Source of the DNA: Comamonas_C sp026954015
GTDB taxonomy: Bacteria; Pseudomonadota; Gammaproteobacteria; Burkholderiales; Burkholderiaceae_C
NCBI GenBank assembly: GCA_035063785.1
Contig: JAPSFS010000004.1
Coordinates: 62,001 to 126,000 of the forward strand
DNA: 64,000 nt
Direction: 5' to 3'
Of this stretch, positions 46,893 to 55,138 are shown piece by piece. The notes below the pieces were generated by a model, which saw only the letters and a program-made list of their open reading frames with translations, ran no database searches and was not told the origin of the DNA. Both the position numbers and the translations under genes were made by a program. The stretch's first letter is position 1, and each line of letters begins with the position of its first letter.

Positions 46893-47783
46893 ATGCCGCC
46901 CAGCACCGCCGCCGCCCGTGAGATCACCGAAGAGGTGCTGTCGCATCTGTGCACCTGGGTCGGCCGCACCGAAGCGCTGCACGACGACATCACCGCGGCG
47001 CCGCTGCGGGGATGGGCGGCACTGCTTGACCGCGCCGATGCGCCGCCGCGGCCGGGCGACGTGGTGCCGCCGCTGGGCCACTGGCTGTACTTCCTGCCGC
47101 AGGCGCCGCAGGGTGAGCTCGGCCCCGACGGCCACCCCCGGCGCGGCGGCTTCCTGCCGCCGGTGCCGCTGCCACGGCGCATGTGGGCGGGCGGGCGCCT
47201 GAGCTGGGAAGCGGACAACTGCTTGCGCGTGGGCGACGCCGCGCGGCGCGTCTCGCGCATCGTCTCGGTCACGCACAAGAGCGGGCGCAGCGGCGAGATG
47301 GTCTTCGTGCTCGTGCGCCACGAGGTGCACAACGCACGGGGCCTGGCGCTCACCGAAGAACACGACATCGTGTACCGCGCGGCCCCGCTCGCGGGCGCAC
47401 AGCCCCCCGCGCCGCAGGCCGCCGCCACCGATGCACCCTGGCGGCGCGAGATCGTGCCCGACCCGGTGCTGCTGTTTCGCTACAGCGCGCTCACCTTCAA
47501 CGGCCACCGCATCCACTACGACCGCAGCTACGTGACGGAAGTGGAGGGTTACCCCGGCCTCGTCGTGCACGGCCCGCTGATCGCCACGCTGCTGCTCGAC
47601 CTGGTGCGGCGCCACGCGCCGCAGCGCTTCGTGCGCCGTTTCGAATTCCGCGCGGTGCGCCCGACCTTCGACCTGCACCCCTTCCACGTGAACGGCGCGC
47701 CGTCGCCGGATGGCCAGCAGGTCGCGCTCTGGGCGCATGACCACGAAGGCTGGCGCACCATGCAGGGCATGGCCGAATTTTGA
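46893..47783 (+). CDS. MaoC/hotdog-type hydratase (mesaconyl-C4-CoA hydratase-like)
   Basis: A 296-residue double-hotdog protein of the HTD2/mesaconyl-CoA hydratase group. The N-terminal FAS1-like dehydratase half has LGHWLYFLP and RRMWAGGRLSW; the C-terminal half has LLFRYSALTFNGHRIHYDR, holding the histidine used for hydration, and YPGLVVHGPL. It is expected to hydrate or dehydrate an enoyl-CoA in the cytosol. It leads a group with acyl-CoA dehydrogenase and CoA-transferase genes. The TTG at 46872 is upstream in frame; the ATG at 46893 is preferred. Confidence 0.82.
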   Translation: MPPSTAAAREITEEVLSHLCTWVGRTEALHDDITAAPLRGWAALLDRADAPPRPGDVVPPLGHWLYFLPQAPQGELGPDGHPRRGGFLPPVPLPRRMWAGGRLSWEADNCLRVGDAARRVSRIVSVTHKSGRSGEMVFVLVRHEVHNARGLALTEEHDIVYRAAPLAGAQPPAPQAAATDAPWRREIVPDPVLLFRYSALTFNGHRIHYDRSYVTEVEGYPGLVVHGPLIATLLLDLVRRHAPQRFVRRFEFRAVRPTFDLHPFHVNGAPSPDGQQVALWAHDHEGWRTMQGMAEF

Positions 47784-47785
47784 AC

Positions 47786-47840
47786 GTTTCATGGCTCCAG
47801 CGCTTACCCGTCAAGCGCTGACAGCTCTTCAAGTCATAGC
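47786..47840 (+). repeat. Dispersed hairpin repeat, copy 6
   Basis: GGCTCCAGCGCTT, loop, CAAGCGCTGACAGCTCTTCAAG. It fills the gap between the hydratase stop and the acyl-CoA dehydrogenase start. Confidence 0.85.
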
Positions 47841-47852
47841 AAAAACCAGCCC

Positions 47853-49013
47853 ATGATTGCTCCTCCGACCGACCACCACGAAATCCGCGACGCGGTGCGC
47901 GCGCTGTGCGCGCAGTTCCCGGGCGACTACCACCGCAAGATCGACGCCGAACGCGGCTACCCCGACGAGTTCGTGCAGGCGCTCACTGAAGCGGGCTGGA
48001 TGGGGGCGCTGATCCCGCAGGAGTACGGCGGCTCGGGCCTGAGCATGGCCGAGGCGTCGGTCATCATGGAAGAGATCAACCGCAGCGGCGGCAACTCCGG
48101 CGCCTGCCACGGCCAGATGTACGTGATGAACGCCATCGTGCGCAGCGGCAGCGAGGCGCAGAAGCAGCGCTACCTGCCGCGGATCGCGAACGGCACGCTG
48201 CGCATCCAGTCCATGGGCGTGACCGAGCCGACCACGGGCAGCGACACCACGCAGCTCAAGACCACCGCGGTGAAGAGGGACGGGCGCTGGGTGGTCGACG
48301 GCCAGAAGGTCTGGATCAGCCGCATCCAGCACAGCGACATGATGATCCTGCTGGCGCGCACCACGCCGCTGGCGCAGGTGAAAAAGCGCTCCGAGGGGCT
48401 GAGCTGCTTTCTGATCGACCTCAAGAGCGCGATCGGCCACGGCCTCACCGTGCGCCCCATCCCCAACATGGTGAACCACGAGACCAACGAGCTGTTCTTC
48501 GACCAGCTCGAAGTGCCCGAGGAGAACCTGCTCGGCCCCGAAGGCCAGGGCTTCAAGACGCTGCTCGACGGCCTGAACGCCGAGCGCACGCTGATCGCCG
48601 CCGAGTGCATCGGCGATGGCTACTGGTTCATCGACCGGGTCACCAAGTACGCCAACGAGCGCGTGGTGTTCGGCCGCAAGATCGGCCAGAACCAGGGCGT
48701 GCAGTTCCCGATCGCCGAAAGCTACATCGAGCTCGAAGCCGCCAACCTGATGCGCTGGAAGGCCTGCGAGAAGATCGACGCGCACCAGAACGCCGGGGCC
48801 GAGGCCAACATGGCCAAGTACCTCGCCGCCAAGGCGAGCTGGGAGGCAGCCAACGCCTGCCTGCAGTTTCACGGCGGCTTCGGCTTTGCCTGCGAATACG
48901 ACGTGGAGCGCAAGTTCCGCGAAACCCGCCTGTACCAGGTGGCGCCGATCTCCACCAACATGATCTTCAGCTACGTGGCCGAGCACCTCCTGGGCCTGCC
49001 ACGATCTTTCTAA
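47853..49013 (+). CDS. Acyl-CoA dehydrogenase family protein
   Basis: A 386-residue FAD enzyme introducing a double bond into an acyl-CoA. N-terminal helices, the flavin segment QSMGVTEPTTGSDTT, and the C-terminal FHGGFGFACEYDVERKFRE are visible. The classical C-terminal catalytic Glu (YEGT) is missing (YQVAPIS), but Glu244 in LLDGLNAERTL sits where isovaleryl-CoA dehydrogenase has its catalytic base, so the enzyme is probably active. Substrate is likely a branched or dicarboxylic acyl-CoA given the neighbours. A hairpin repeat replaces the expected ribosome-binding region upstream. Confidence 0.92.
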   Translation: MIAPPTDHHEIRDAVRALCAQFPGDYHRKIDAERGYPDEFVQALTEAGWMGALIPQEYGGSGLSMAEASVIMEEINRSGGNSGACHGQMYVMNAIVRSGSEAQKQRYLPRIANGTLRIQSMGVTEPTTGSDTTQLKTTAVKRDGRWVVDGQKVWISRIQHSDMMILLARTTPLAQVKKRSEGLSCFLIDLKSAIGHGLTVRPIPNMVNHETNELFFDQLEVPEENLLGPEGQGFKTLLDGLNAERTLIAAECIGDGYWFIDRVTKYANERVVFGRKIGQNQGVQFPIAESYIELEAANLMRWKACEKIDAHQNAGAEANMAKYLAAKASWEAANACLQFHGGFGFACEYDVERKFRETRLYQVAPISTNMIFSYVAEHLLGLPRSF

Positions 49014-49014
49014 A

Positions 49015-49063
49015 CAAAAAACGGATACAACGCTTGTCTGGCAAGCGCGAGCAGCTATCACAA
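49015..49063 (+). repeat. Dispersed hairpin repeat, copy 7
   Basis: AAAAACGGATACAACGCTTG, loop, GCAAGCGC, GAGCAGCTATCAC. It ends one or two bases before the ATG of the CoA-transferase gene and fills the whole gap. Confidence 0.9.
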
Positions 49064-49064
49064 G

Positions 49065-50258
49065 ATGAGTCAACCACCCCTGCGGCCCCTGGACGGCATC
49101 ACCGTCGTCTCGCTTGAACACGCGGTTGCCGCGCCGTTCGCGTCGCGCCAGCTCGCCGACCTGGGCGCGCGTGTCATCAAGGTCGAGCGCCCCGGCAGCG
49201 GCGACTTCGCGCGCGCCTACGACGAGCGCGTGCGCGGCGAGGCCTCGCACTTCGTCTGGATCAACCGCAGCAAGGAAAGCCTCACGCTCGATCTCAAGCA
49301 GCCCGCCGCGCGCGCAGTGCTCACCGAGCTGCTGGGTCGCGCCGACGTGCTGCTGCAAAACCTCGCACCGGGCGCGGCGGCGCGCATGGGGCTGTCGTTC
49401 GATGCGCTGCACGCCGCGCACCCGCGGCTCATCGTCTGCAATATCTCGGGCTACGGCGAGGACGGGCCGTATCGCGACAAGAAGGCCTACGACCTCTTGA
49501 TCCAGAGCGAGGCGGGGTTTCTCTCCGTCACCGGCACGCCCGAGACGCCGAGCAAGGCCGGCTGCTCCATCGCCGACATCGCCGCGGGCATGTACGCCTA
49601 TACCAGCATCCTCTCGGCGCTGCTGCTGCGCGGGCGCACGGGCGTGGGCAGCGCGATCGACGTATCGATGCTCGAATCGCTCGCCGAGTGGATGGGCTAC
49701 CCGATGTACTACGCCTTCGAAGGCGCGCCGCCGCCGCCGCGCACCGGCGCCAGCCACGCAAGCATCTACCCCTACGGGCCGTTTGCCGTGGGCGACGGCG
49801 GCACCGTGATGCTGGGCCTGCAAAACGAACGCGAGTGGAAGGCGTTTTGCGAGCAGGTGCTGGATGATGCGCCGCTGGCCACCGACCCGCGCTTTGACGC
49901 CAACGCACGGCGCAGCGCCCACCGCGACGAGCTCAGGGCCCTCATCGTGCAGGCGTTCGCCGGCATGACGACGGCGCAGGTCGAGGCGCGGCTGGATGCG
50001 GCGGGCATTGCCAACGCGCGCATGAACGACATGGCCGGCCTGTGGCGCCACCCGCAACTGGCCGCACGCGAGCGCTGGGCGCAGGTGGGCTCGCCCGCGG
50101 GGGAGATCCCGGCGCTGCTGCCGCCGGGGCGCAGCAACGCCTACGCGCCGCGCATGGATGCGGTGCCGGGCGTGGGCGGGCACACAGACGCGATCCTGCG
50201 CGAGCTCGGCCGCAGCGATGCGCAGATTGCGGCGCTGCGCGCGGCCAGGGCGATCTGA
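49065..50258 (+). CDS. CaiB/BaiF family CoA-transferase
   Basis: A 397-residue class III CoA-transferase moving CoA between acyl groups, probably activating an imported carboxylic acid. Visible are PLDGITVVSLEHAVAAPFA at the start, GARVIKVERPGSGDFAR, and ISGYGEDGPYRDKKAYDLL with the likely catalytic aspartate. The partner donor is not evident. No ribosome-binding site precedes the ATG; the hairpin repeat ends next to it. With the hydratase and dehydrogenase it forms a three-gene acyl-CoA pathway block, followed by a TRAP transporter. Confidence 0.92.
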   Translation: MSQPPLRPLDGITVVSLEHAVAAPFASRQLADLGARVIKVERPGSGDFARAYDERVRGEASHFVWINRSKESLTLDLKQPAARAVLTELLGRADVLLQNLAPGAAARMGLSFDALHAAHPRLIVCNISGYGEDGPYRDKKAYDLLIQSEAGFLSVTGTPETPSKAGCSIADIAAGMYAYTSILSALLLRGRTGVGSAIDVSMLESLAEWMGYPMYYAFEGAPPPPRTGASHASIYPYGPFAVGDGGTVMLGLQNEREWKAFCEQVLDDAPLATDPRFDANARRSAHRDELRALIVQAFAGMTTAQVEARLDAAGIANARMNDMAGLWRHPQLAARERWAQVGSPAGEIPALLPPGRSNAYAPRMDAVPGVGGHTDAILRELGRSDAQIAALRAARAI

Positions 50259-50419
50259 TGCGGACGAACGTGGGCGCTCATGTCGCGTTGAGCACACTAG
50301 GCATGTTGTCGGCAGGGTTTTTCCGGGTACCGTAGAGGGCGTGATCCCACAGAATCGGGCTTCATCGACGACCGGGCCGTGCGCCCGGCATTCTTTATCT
50401 TTCAAGGCAGGAGATATTC

Positions 50420-51433
50420 ATGAGCGAATCGGTCAAGATGGGTCGGCGTCCGGTGCTGGCGGCGTTGTCCGCCGTGGGTCTGGGCGGCGCGCCCTTCATC
50501 GCGCGGGCGCAGTCGCCCATCGTCATCAAGTTCAGCCACGTGGTGGCCGACAAGACGCCCAAGGGCCAGGCCTCGCTCAAGTTCAAGGAGCTGGCAGAAG
50601 CCAAGTTGCCCGGCAAGGTGCAGGTGCAGGTGTTCCCCAACTCGCAGCTTTTCGGCGACGGCAAGGAGATGGAGGCGCTGCTGCTGGGGGACGTGCAGAT
50701 GATCGCGCCGTCGCTCTCCAAGTTCGACCGCTACACCAAGAAGATCCAGATCTTCGATCTGCCCTTTCTGTTCGACGACATGGAGGCGGTCGACCGCTTC
50801 CAGCACAGCGCGGCGGGGCAGTCGCTGCTGGACTCGATCAAACCCCGCGGCCTGCAGGGGCTGGCGTTCTGGCACAACGGGCTCAAGCAGCTGTCGACCA
50901 ACAAGGACAAGCTTGAGCGCCCCGAGGACGTGAAGGGCCTCAAATTCCGTATCCAGGCCTCTGACGTGCTGGAGACGCAGTTCCGGGCGATGGGCGCCAA
51001 CCCGCAGAAGATGGCGTTCGGCGAGGTCTACCAGGCGTTGCAGACCGGCGTGGTCGATGGTCAGGAGAACACCTGGTCGAACATGTACTCGCAGAAGTTC
51101 CACGAAGTGCAGAAGACGATCGCCGAGTCCAACCACGGCGTGATCGACTACATGGTGGTCACCAATTCGAAGTGGTGGGACGGCCTGCCGCCCGACGTGC
51201 GCAAGGGCCTCGCCGAGGCGATGGCCGAGGCGACCGAATACGGCAACAAACTCGCGGGCGACTTCAATGCGCGCGACAAGAAGCTGATCGGCGAAGCCGG
51301 CAAGGCGCGCATTCAGCAGCTCACGAAGGACGACGTCGCGGCCTGGCGCAAGGCGATGGAGCCGGTGCTCAAGAAGTTCGAGGGCGACATCGGCGCCGAC
51401 CTGATTGCGGCGGCGCAGAAGTCGAACCGGTAA
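50420..51433 (+). CDS. dctP: TRAP transporter periplasmic binding protein (DctP-type)
   Basis: A 337-residue solute receptor that captures an organic acid in the periplasm. The signal peptide ends at FIARAQ (about 26-31) and contains an RR pair. The domain shows IKFSHVVADKTPKGQ, FPNSQLFGDGKEMEALLLGD, the substrate-contact region GLKFRIQASDVLETQF with the conserved arginine that pairs with a carboxylate, and QALQTGVVDGQENTWSN. A CAGGAG lies before the ATG. dctQ follows after 81 bases that include a terminator hairpin. Confidence 0.94.
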   Translation: MSESVKMGRRPVLAALSAVGLGGAPFIARAQSPIVIKFSHVVADKTPKGQASLKFKELAEAKLPGKVQVQVFPNSQLFGDGKEMEALLLGDVQMIAPSLSKFDRYTKKIQIFDLPFLFDDMEAVDRFQHSAAGQSLLDSIKPRGLQGLAFWHNGLKQLSTNKDKLERPEDVKGLKFRIQASDVLETQFRAMGANPQKMAFGEVYQALQTGVVDGQENTWSNMYSQKFHEVQKTIAESNHGVIDYMVVTNSKWWDGLPPDVRKGLAEAMAEATEYGNKLAGDFNARDKKLIGEAGKARIQQLTKDDVAAWRKAMEPVLKKFEGDIGADLIAAAQKSNR

Positions 51434-51465
51434 CCACGGCGCATCGGACACGATGAGCGTACAGG

Positions 51466-51493
51466 GCGGCCCGCACGATGGGCCGCTTTTTTT
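51466..51493 (+). terminator. Terminator-like hairpin between dctP and dctQ
   Basis: GCGGCCC and GGGCCGC form a 7-bp stem over seven bases, followed by seven Ts. It probably limits transcription into dctQM so that binding protein is made in excess. Confidence 0.8.
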
Positions 51494-51514
51494 GACCTCC
51501 ACGAGAGACACACC

Positions 51515-52042
51515 ATGCGCTGGATCGATCGATTCGAGGAGTACTTCCTCGCAGCGATGCTGGCGGGCATGACCCTGGTCACCTTTGGCCAGGTCGTCGC
51601 ACGCTACGTCTTCAACTACAGCTTCACCTGGGCGATGGAATTCACCAGCGTGCTGTTCGCCTGGTTGATCTTCATCGGCGCTGCGTACGGCGTGCGCGTG
51701 AGCGCGCACATCGGCATCGACGTGCTGACCCGCCTGCTGAGCGCCAGGGTGGCGCACGTGGTCGCGGTGGTCGCGACCGCGCTGTGCGTGCTGTATTCGT
51801 GCATTCTCGTGTTCGGCGGCTGGCAGTACATCTCCAAGCTCTACGCAGTGGGCGTGTACATGCAGGACATCCCGATCCCGCAGTGGATGCCCAAGATCGT
51901 GCTGCCGATCGGGTTCGTGCTGCTTGCGGTGCGCTTCGGCATCATCTTCTGGAAGCTCATCACGGGGCGCGACGTGCACCTGCTCGGTGACGAGGTGCAG
52001 GATGCGCTCAAGATGCGCGAAGAGATGGAGGACCACGCATGA
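51515..52042 (+). CDS. dctQ: TRAP transporter small permease (DctQ-type)
   Basis: A 175-residue membrane protein with four hydrophobic segments (about 12-32, 45-65, 85-110, 125-148). RWIDRFEEYFLAAMLAGM and QVVARYVFNYSFTWAMEFT are typical of the small subunit, and EFTSVLFAWLIFIGA follows. It stabilises the large permease. The stop overlaps the start of dctM by four bases (ATGA). Confidence 0.93.
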   Translation: MRWIDRFEEYFLAAMLAGMTLVTFGQVVARYVFNYSFTWAMEFTSVLFAWLIFIGAAYGVRVSAHIGIDVLTRLLSARVAHVVAVVATALCVLYSCILVFGGWQYISKLYAVGVYMQDIPIPQWMPKIVLPIGFVLLAVRFGIIFWKLITGRDVHLLGDEVQDALKMREEMEDHA

Positions 52043-53316
52043 ACACGCTCGTCCTCTTCGCGTTGCTCTTCATCTTCATGTTCATGGGCATGCCCGTGGG
52101 CGTGGCGCTGGGGCTGTCCTCGCTCACGGTGATCCTGGGGTTCACCAACGATTCGCTCGCGTCGATGACGCTCAAGATATACGAGACCTCGGAGCACTAC
52201 ACGCTGCTCGCGATCCCGTTCTTCATCGTCGGCGGCACCTTCATGACCACGGGGGGCGTGGCGCGGCGCATGATCCGCTTCGCCAATGCCTGCGTGGGGC
52301 ATTTCCCTGGCGGCCTGGCCATGGCGTCGGTGCTCGCGTGCATGCTGTTCGCGGCGGTTTCGGGCTCTTCGCCCGCGACGGTCGTGGCCGTGGGCTCGAT
52401 CGTGATCGCGGGCATGGTCAAGGTGGGCTACACGAAGGAGTTCGCCGCGGGTGTGATCTGCAACGCCGGCACGCTCGGCATCCTGATTCCGCCATCCATC
52501 GTGATGGTGGTCTATGGCGCGGTGACCGAAACCTCGGTGGGCGCGCTGTTCATCGCGGGTATCGTGCCGGGCATCCTGCTCGGCCTGCTGCTCATGGTGG
52601 CGATCTACTGGCGCGCCCGCGTGCTCAAACTGCCACGTCAGCCGCGCGCAAGCCTGGGCGAGGTGCTGACGGCGGGGCGCCAATCGCTCTGGGGCCTGCT
52701 GCTGGTTGTCATCATCCTCGGGGGCATCTACGGCGGCGTGTTCACGCCCACCGAGGCCGCGGCGGTCGCGGCGGTCTATGCCTTCGTCGTCGCGGTCTTC
52801 ATCTATCGCGACCTGAAATGGGGCGAGGTGCCGGGTGTGCTGCTCGAATCGGCCAAGGTCACGGTGATGCTGATGTTCATCATCGCCAACGCGCTGCTGT
52901 TCGCGCACGTGCTCACCACCGAGCGCATCCCGCAGCATATCGCCGAATCCATCGTCGGCATGGGCATGGCGCCGTGGCAGTTCCTTGTCGTGGTGAATCT
53001 GCTGCTGCTCGTGGCCGGCATGTTCATGGAGCCCACGGGCATCATCCTGATACTTGCGCCCATCCTGTTCCCGATCTCGCAGCAGATGGGGATCGACCCC
53101 GTGCACCTGGGCATCATCATGGTGGTGAACCTGGAGATCGGCATGATCACGCCGCCCGTGGGGCTGAACCTGTTCGTCACCTCGGGCATCACCGGCATGA
53201 GCATAGGCCACGTGGTGCGCGCGGCGCTTCCGTGGACCCTGCTCCTGATCGCCTTCCTCGCGGTCATCACCTACGTGCCGGCGATATCCACCTTCCTGCC
53301 GCAGTGGATCCACTGA
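52039..53316 (+). CDS. dctM: TRAP transporter large permease (DctM-type)
   Basis: A 425-residue sodium-driven permease with about 12 hydrophobic segments. GMPVGVALGLSS, AAVSGSSPATVVAVGSI, GTLGILIPPSIVMVVYG, and GMFMEPTGIILILAPI are diagnostic of DctM/YiaN proteins. It carries the solute handed over by DctP across the inner membrane. It ends the operon; a perfect hairpin lies after the stop, shared with the convergent metY gene. Confidence 0.95.
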   Translation: MNTLVLFALLFIFMFMGMPVGVALGLSSLTVILGFTNDSLASMTLKIYETSEHYTLLAIPFFIVGGTFMTTGGVARRMIRFANACVGHFPGGLAMASVLACMLFAAVSGSSPATVVAVGSIVIAGMVKVGYTKEFAAGVICNAGTLGILIPPSIVMVVYGAVTETSVGALFIAGIVPGILLGLLLMVAIYWRARVLKLPRQPRASLGEVLTAGRQSLWGLLLVVIILGGIYGGVFTPTEAAAVAAVYAFVVAVFIYRDLKWGEVPGVLLESAKVTVMLMFIIANALLFAHVLTTERIPQHIAESIVGMGMAPWQFLVVVNLLLLVAGMFMEPTGIILILAPILFPISQQMGIDPVHLGIIMVVNLEIGMITPPVGLNLFVTSGITGMSIGHVVRAALPWTLLLIAFLAVITYVPAISTFLPQWIH

Positions 53317-53326
53317 CATCCGCAAA

Positions 53327-53357
53327 CGCTGCTGCCCGCCCATGACGGGCAGCAGCG
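53327..53357. terminator. Bidirectional hairpin between dctM and metY
   Basis: CGCTGCTGCCCG and CGGGCAGCAGCG form a 12-bp perfect stem over seven bases between convergent genes. There is no T-tract. Confidence 0.6.
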
Positions 53358-53364
53358 CCGCGCG

Positions 53365-54645
53365 TCAGACCGCTTCCAGCGCCTGGTTGAGATCGGCCAG
53401 CAGGTCGTCGATGTGCTCGATGCCGATCGACAGGCGAATCATCCCCTCGCTCACCCCGGCGCTGGCGAGTTCCGCGGGGTTGAGCTGGCGGTGCGTGGTG
53501 CTGGCCGGATGCGTCGCAAGCGACCGTGTGTCGCCGATGTTCACGAGGCGGTAGAAGAGCTTGAGCGCATCAAGGAAGCGCGCGCCGGCGGCGCGCGGGT
53601 CACCCGCCGCCTTCAGGTTGAACGACACGATGCCCGAGGCCTTGCCGCCGAGCTGCTTCTGCACGATGGCGTGGTCCGGATGGCTGGGCAGGCCCGCGTA
53701 GCGCACCCATTCCACCTTGGGGTGCTTTTCCAGCGTCTCGGCGATTCTTTGCGCGTTCTCGCAGGTGCGCTCCATGCGCAGGCCCAGCGTCTCTATGCCC
53801 TGCAGCATCAGCCAGGCGCTGTGCGGCGCAAGCGCCGCGCCCGTGTTGCGCAGCGGCACCACGCGCGCGCGGCCGATGTAGGCTGCGGGGCCGAGCGCCT
53901 CGGTGTAGACCACGCCGTGGTAGCTCACGTCGGGTTCGTTCAGGCGCTTGAAGCGCGCCTTGTGCTGGCCCCAAGGGAACTTGCCGCTGTCGACGATGAT
54001 GCCGCCGATGCTGTTGCCGTGGCCATTGAGGTACTTGGTGAGCGCGTGCACGACGATGTCGGCGCCGTACTCGATCGGGCGCAGCAGGTAGGGGCTGGGC
54101 ACGGTGTTGTCCACGATCAGCGGCACGCCATGCGCGTGCGCCACGTCGGCGAGCGCGCGGATGTCGGTCACGTTGCCCAGCGGGTTGCCGATGGATTCGC
54201 AGAAGACGGCCTTGGTGCGCTCGTCGATCAGCGCGCCGAAGCTCTCGGGCTTGCGCGGGTCGGCAAAGCGCACCGTGATGCCCTGCTGCGGGAAGGTGTG
54301 GGCGAACAGGTTGTAGGTGCCGCCGTAGAGCGTGCTGGCGGCGACGATGTTGTCACCCGCCTCGGCAATCGTCTGGATCGCCGCCGTGATGGCCGACATG
54401 CCCGAGGCAAACGCCAGCGCCGCCACGCCGCCTTCGAGCGCCGCCACGCGCTTTTCCAGCACGTCGGTCGTGGGGTTCATGATGCGCGTGTAGATGTTGC
54501 CCGGCACCTTCAGGTCGAACAGGTCGGCGCCGTGCTGTGCGCTGTCGAACACGTAGGACGTGGTCTGGTAGATCGGCACCGCAGCCGACTTGGTCGTGGG
54601 TTCGGGGGTGTAACCGGCGTGGATGGCCAGGGTGTCGATATGCAT
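53365..54645 (-). CDS. metY: O-acetylhomoserine (thiol)-lyase / aminocarboxypropyltransferase
   Basis: A PLP enzyme that makes homocysteine or methionine from O-acetylhomoserine and sulfide. The 426-residue length is typical of MetY. Visible are MHIDTLAIHAGYTPEPTT, the cofactor region ALEGGVAALAFASGMSA, and the PLP lysine in VVHALTKYLNGHG; SLATHPASTTH lies near the end. Unlike the shorter MetZ it has the extra C-terminal sections of MetY. It is a single-gene unit; I saw no SAM riboswitch upstream. A second Cys/Met-type PLP lyase lies at 61.9 kb. Confidence 0.93.
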   Translation of the reverse strand: MHIDTLAIHAGYTPEPTTKSAAVPIYQTTSYVFDSAQHGADLFDLKVPGNIYTRIMNPTTDVLEKRVAALEGGVAALAFASGMSAITAAIQTIAEAGDNIVAASTLYGGTYNLFAHTFPQQGITVRFADPRKPESFGALIDERTKAVFCESIGNPLGNVTDIRALADVAHAHGVPLIVDNTVPSPYLLRPIEYGADIVVHALTKYLNGHGNSIGGIIVDSGKFPWGQHKARFKRLNEPDVSYHGVVYTEALGPAAYIGRARVVPLRNTGAALAPHSAWLMLQGIETLGLRMERTCENAQRIAETLEKHPKVEWVRYAGLPSHPDHAIVQKQLGGKASGIVSFNLKAAGDPRAAGARFLDALKLFYRLVNIGDTRSLATHPASTTHRQLNPAELASAGVSEGMIRLSIGIEHIDDLLADLNQALEAV

Positions 54646-54851
54646 GTGCGCAGCCTCGTTCTTGGAAAAAGCCGCTATTGTGCAGGTACGCTGCGGCGAT
54701 CGAAAAGACGGGTTGGTGATGTGCTTATGCCGCGTTCCCGCACCACGGCCTGCAGGCGCGTGTGCCCTACAGTGGCGGTGTTCTGGGGTGCGAACGGTTG
54801 CGTCGGCGCGCCCGGACGGGGCCACCGGATGTGAATGGACAGGAGTGCGGG

Positions 54852-55091
54852 ATGCGTTTTGGGATCGGACTCGTGGGCTTGCTCGTGGCGCTGGCTCTGG
54901 TGGCCGTGCTTGCGAAGCAGCAACTGCGCGCGACGCGCGTGCAGGTGCCGACTGCCGCGCCTTCCGGGGCGCCCGCGCCTGTGGGTGCAAGCACCGTGCG
55001 TGAGCAAAGTCGGCAGGTACAGGAGCAGGTGCGCCAGCAGGTAGAGACGCTGATGCAGCAGGCTCGGCCCATGCCGGAAGATGAGCAATGA
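54852..55091 (+). CDS. Small single-pass membrane protein, unknown
   Basis: A 79-residue hypothetical protein. One hydrophobic segment at about 4-22 (GIGLVGLLVALALVAVLA), then a basic and Ala/Pro-rich spacer, and a glutamine-rich helix (EQSRQVQEQVRQQVETL) likely to form a coiled coil. ACAGGAG precedes the ATG at good spacing, which supports real translation. It is followed by a hairpin repeat and tadA. I do not recognise the family beyond a conserved small protein of betaproteobacteria. Confidence 0.72.
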   Translation: MRFGIGLVGLLVALALVAVLAKQQLRATRVQVPTAAPSGAPAPVGASTVREQSRQVQEQVRQQVETLMQQARPMPEDEQ

Positions 55092-55138
55092 AATAGGTTC
55101 TTGGCGCTTTCCGGCAGGGCGCTGACAGCTATAAAGTC
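55092..55138 (+). repeat. Dispersed hairpin repeat, copy 8
   Basis: TTGGCGCTTTCC, GGCAGGGCGCTGACAGCTATAAAG. It fills the entire gap; the tadA ATG follows it at once, and no ribosome-binding site is visible. Confidence 0.8.

Noticed and set aside
54646..54851. SAM riboswitch upstream of metY
   Set aside because: No SAM-I, SAM-II or related core pattern was recognisable on the minus strand.
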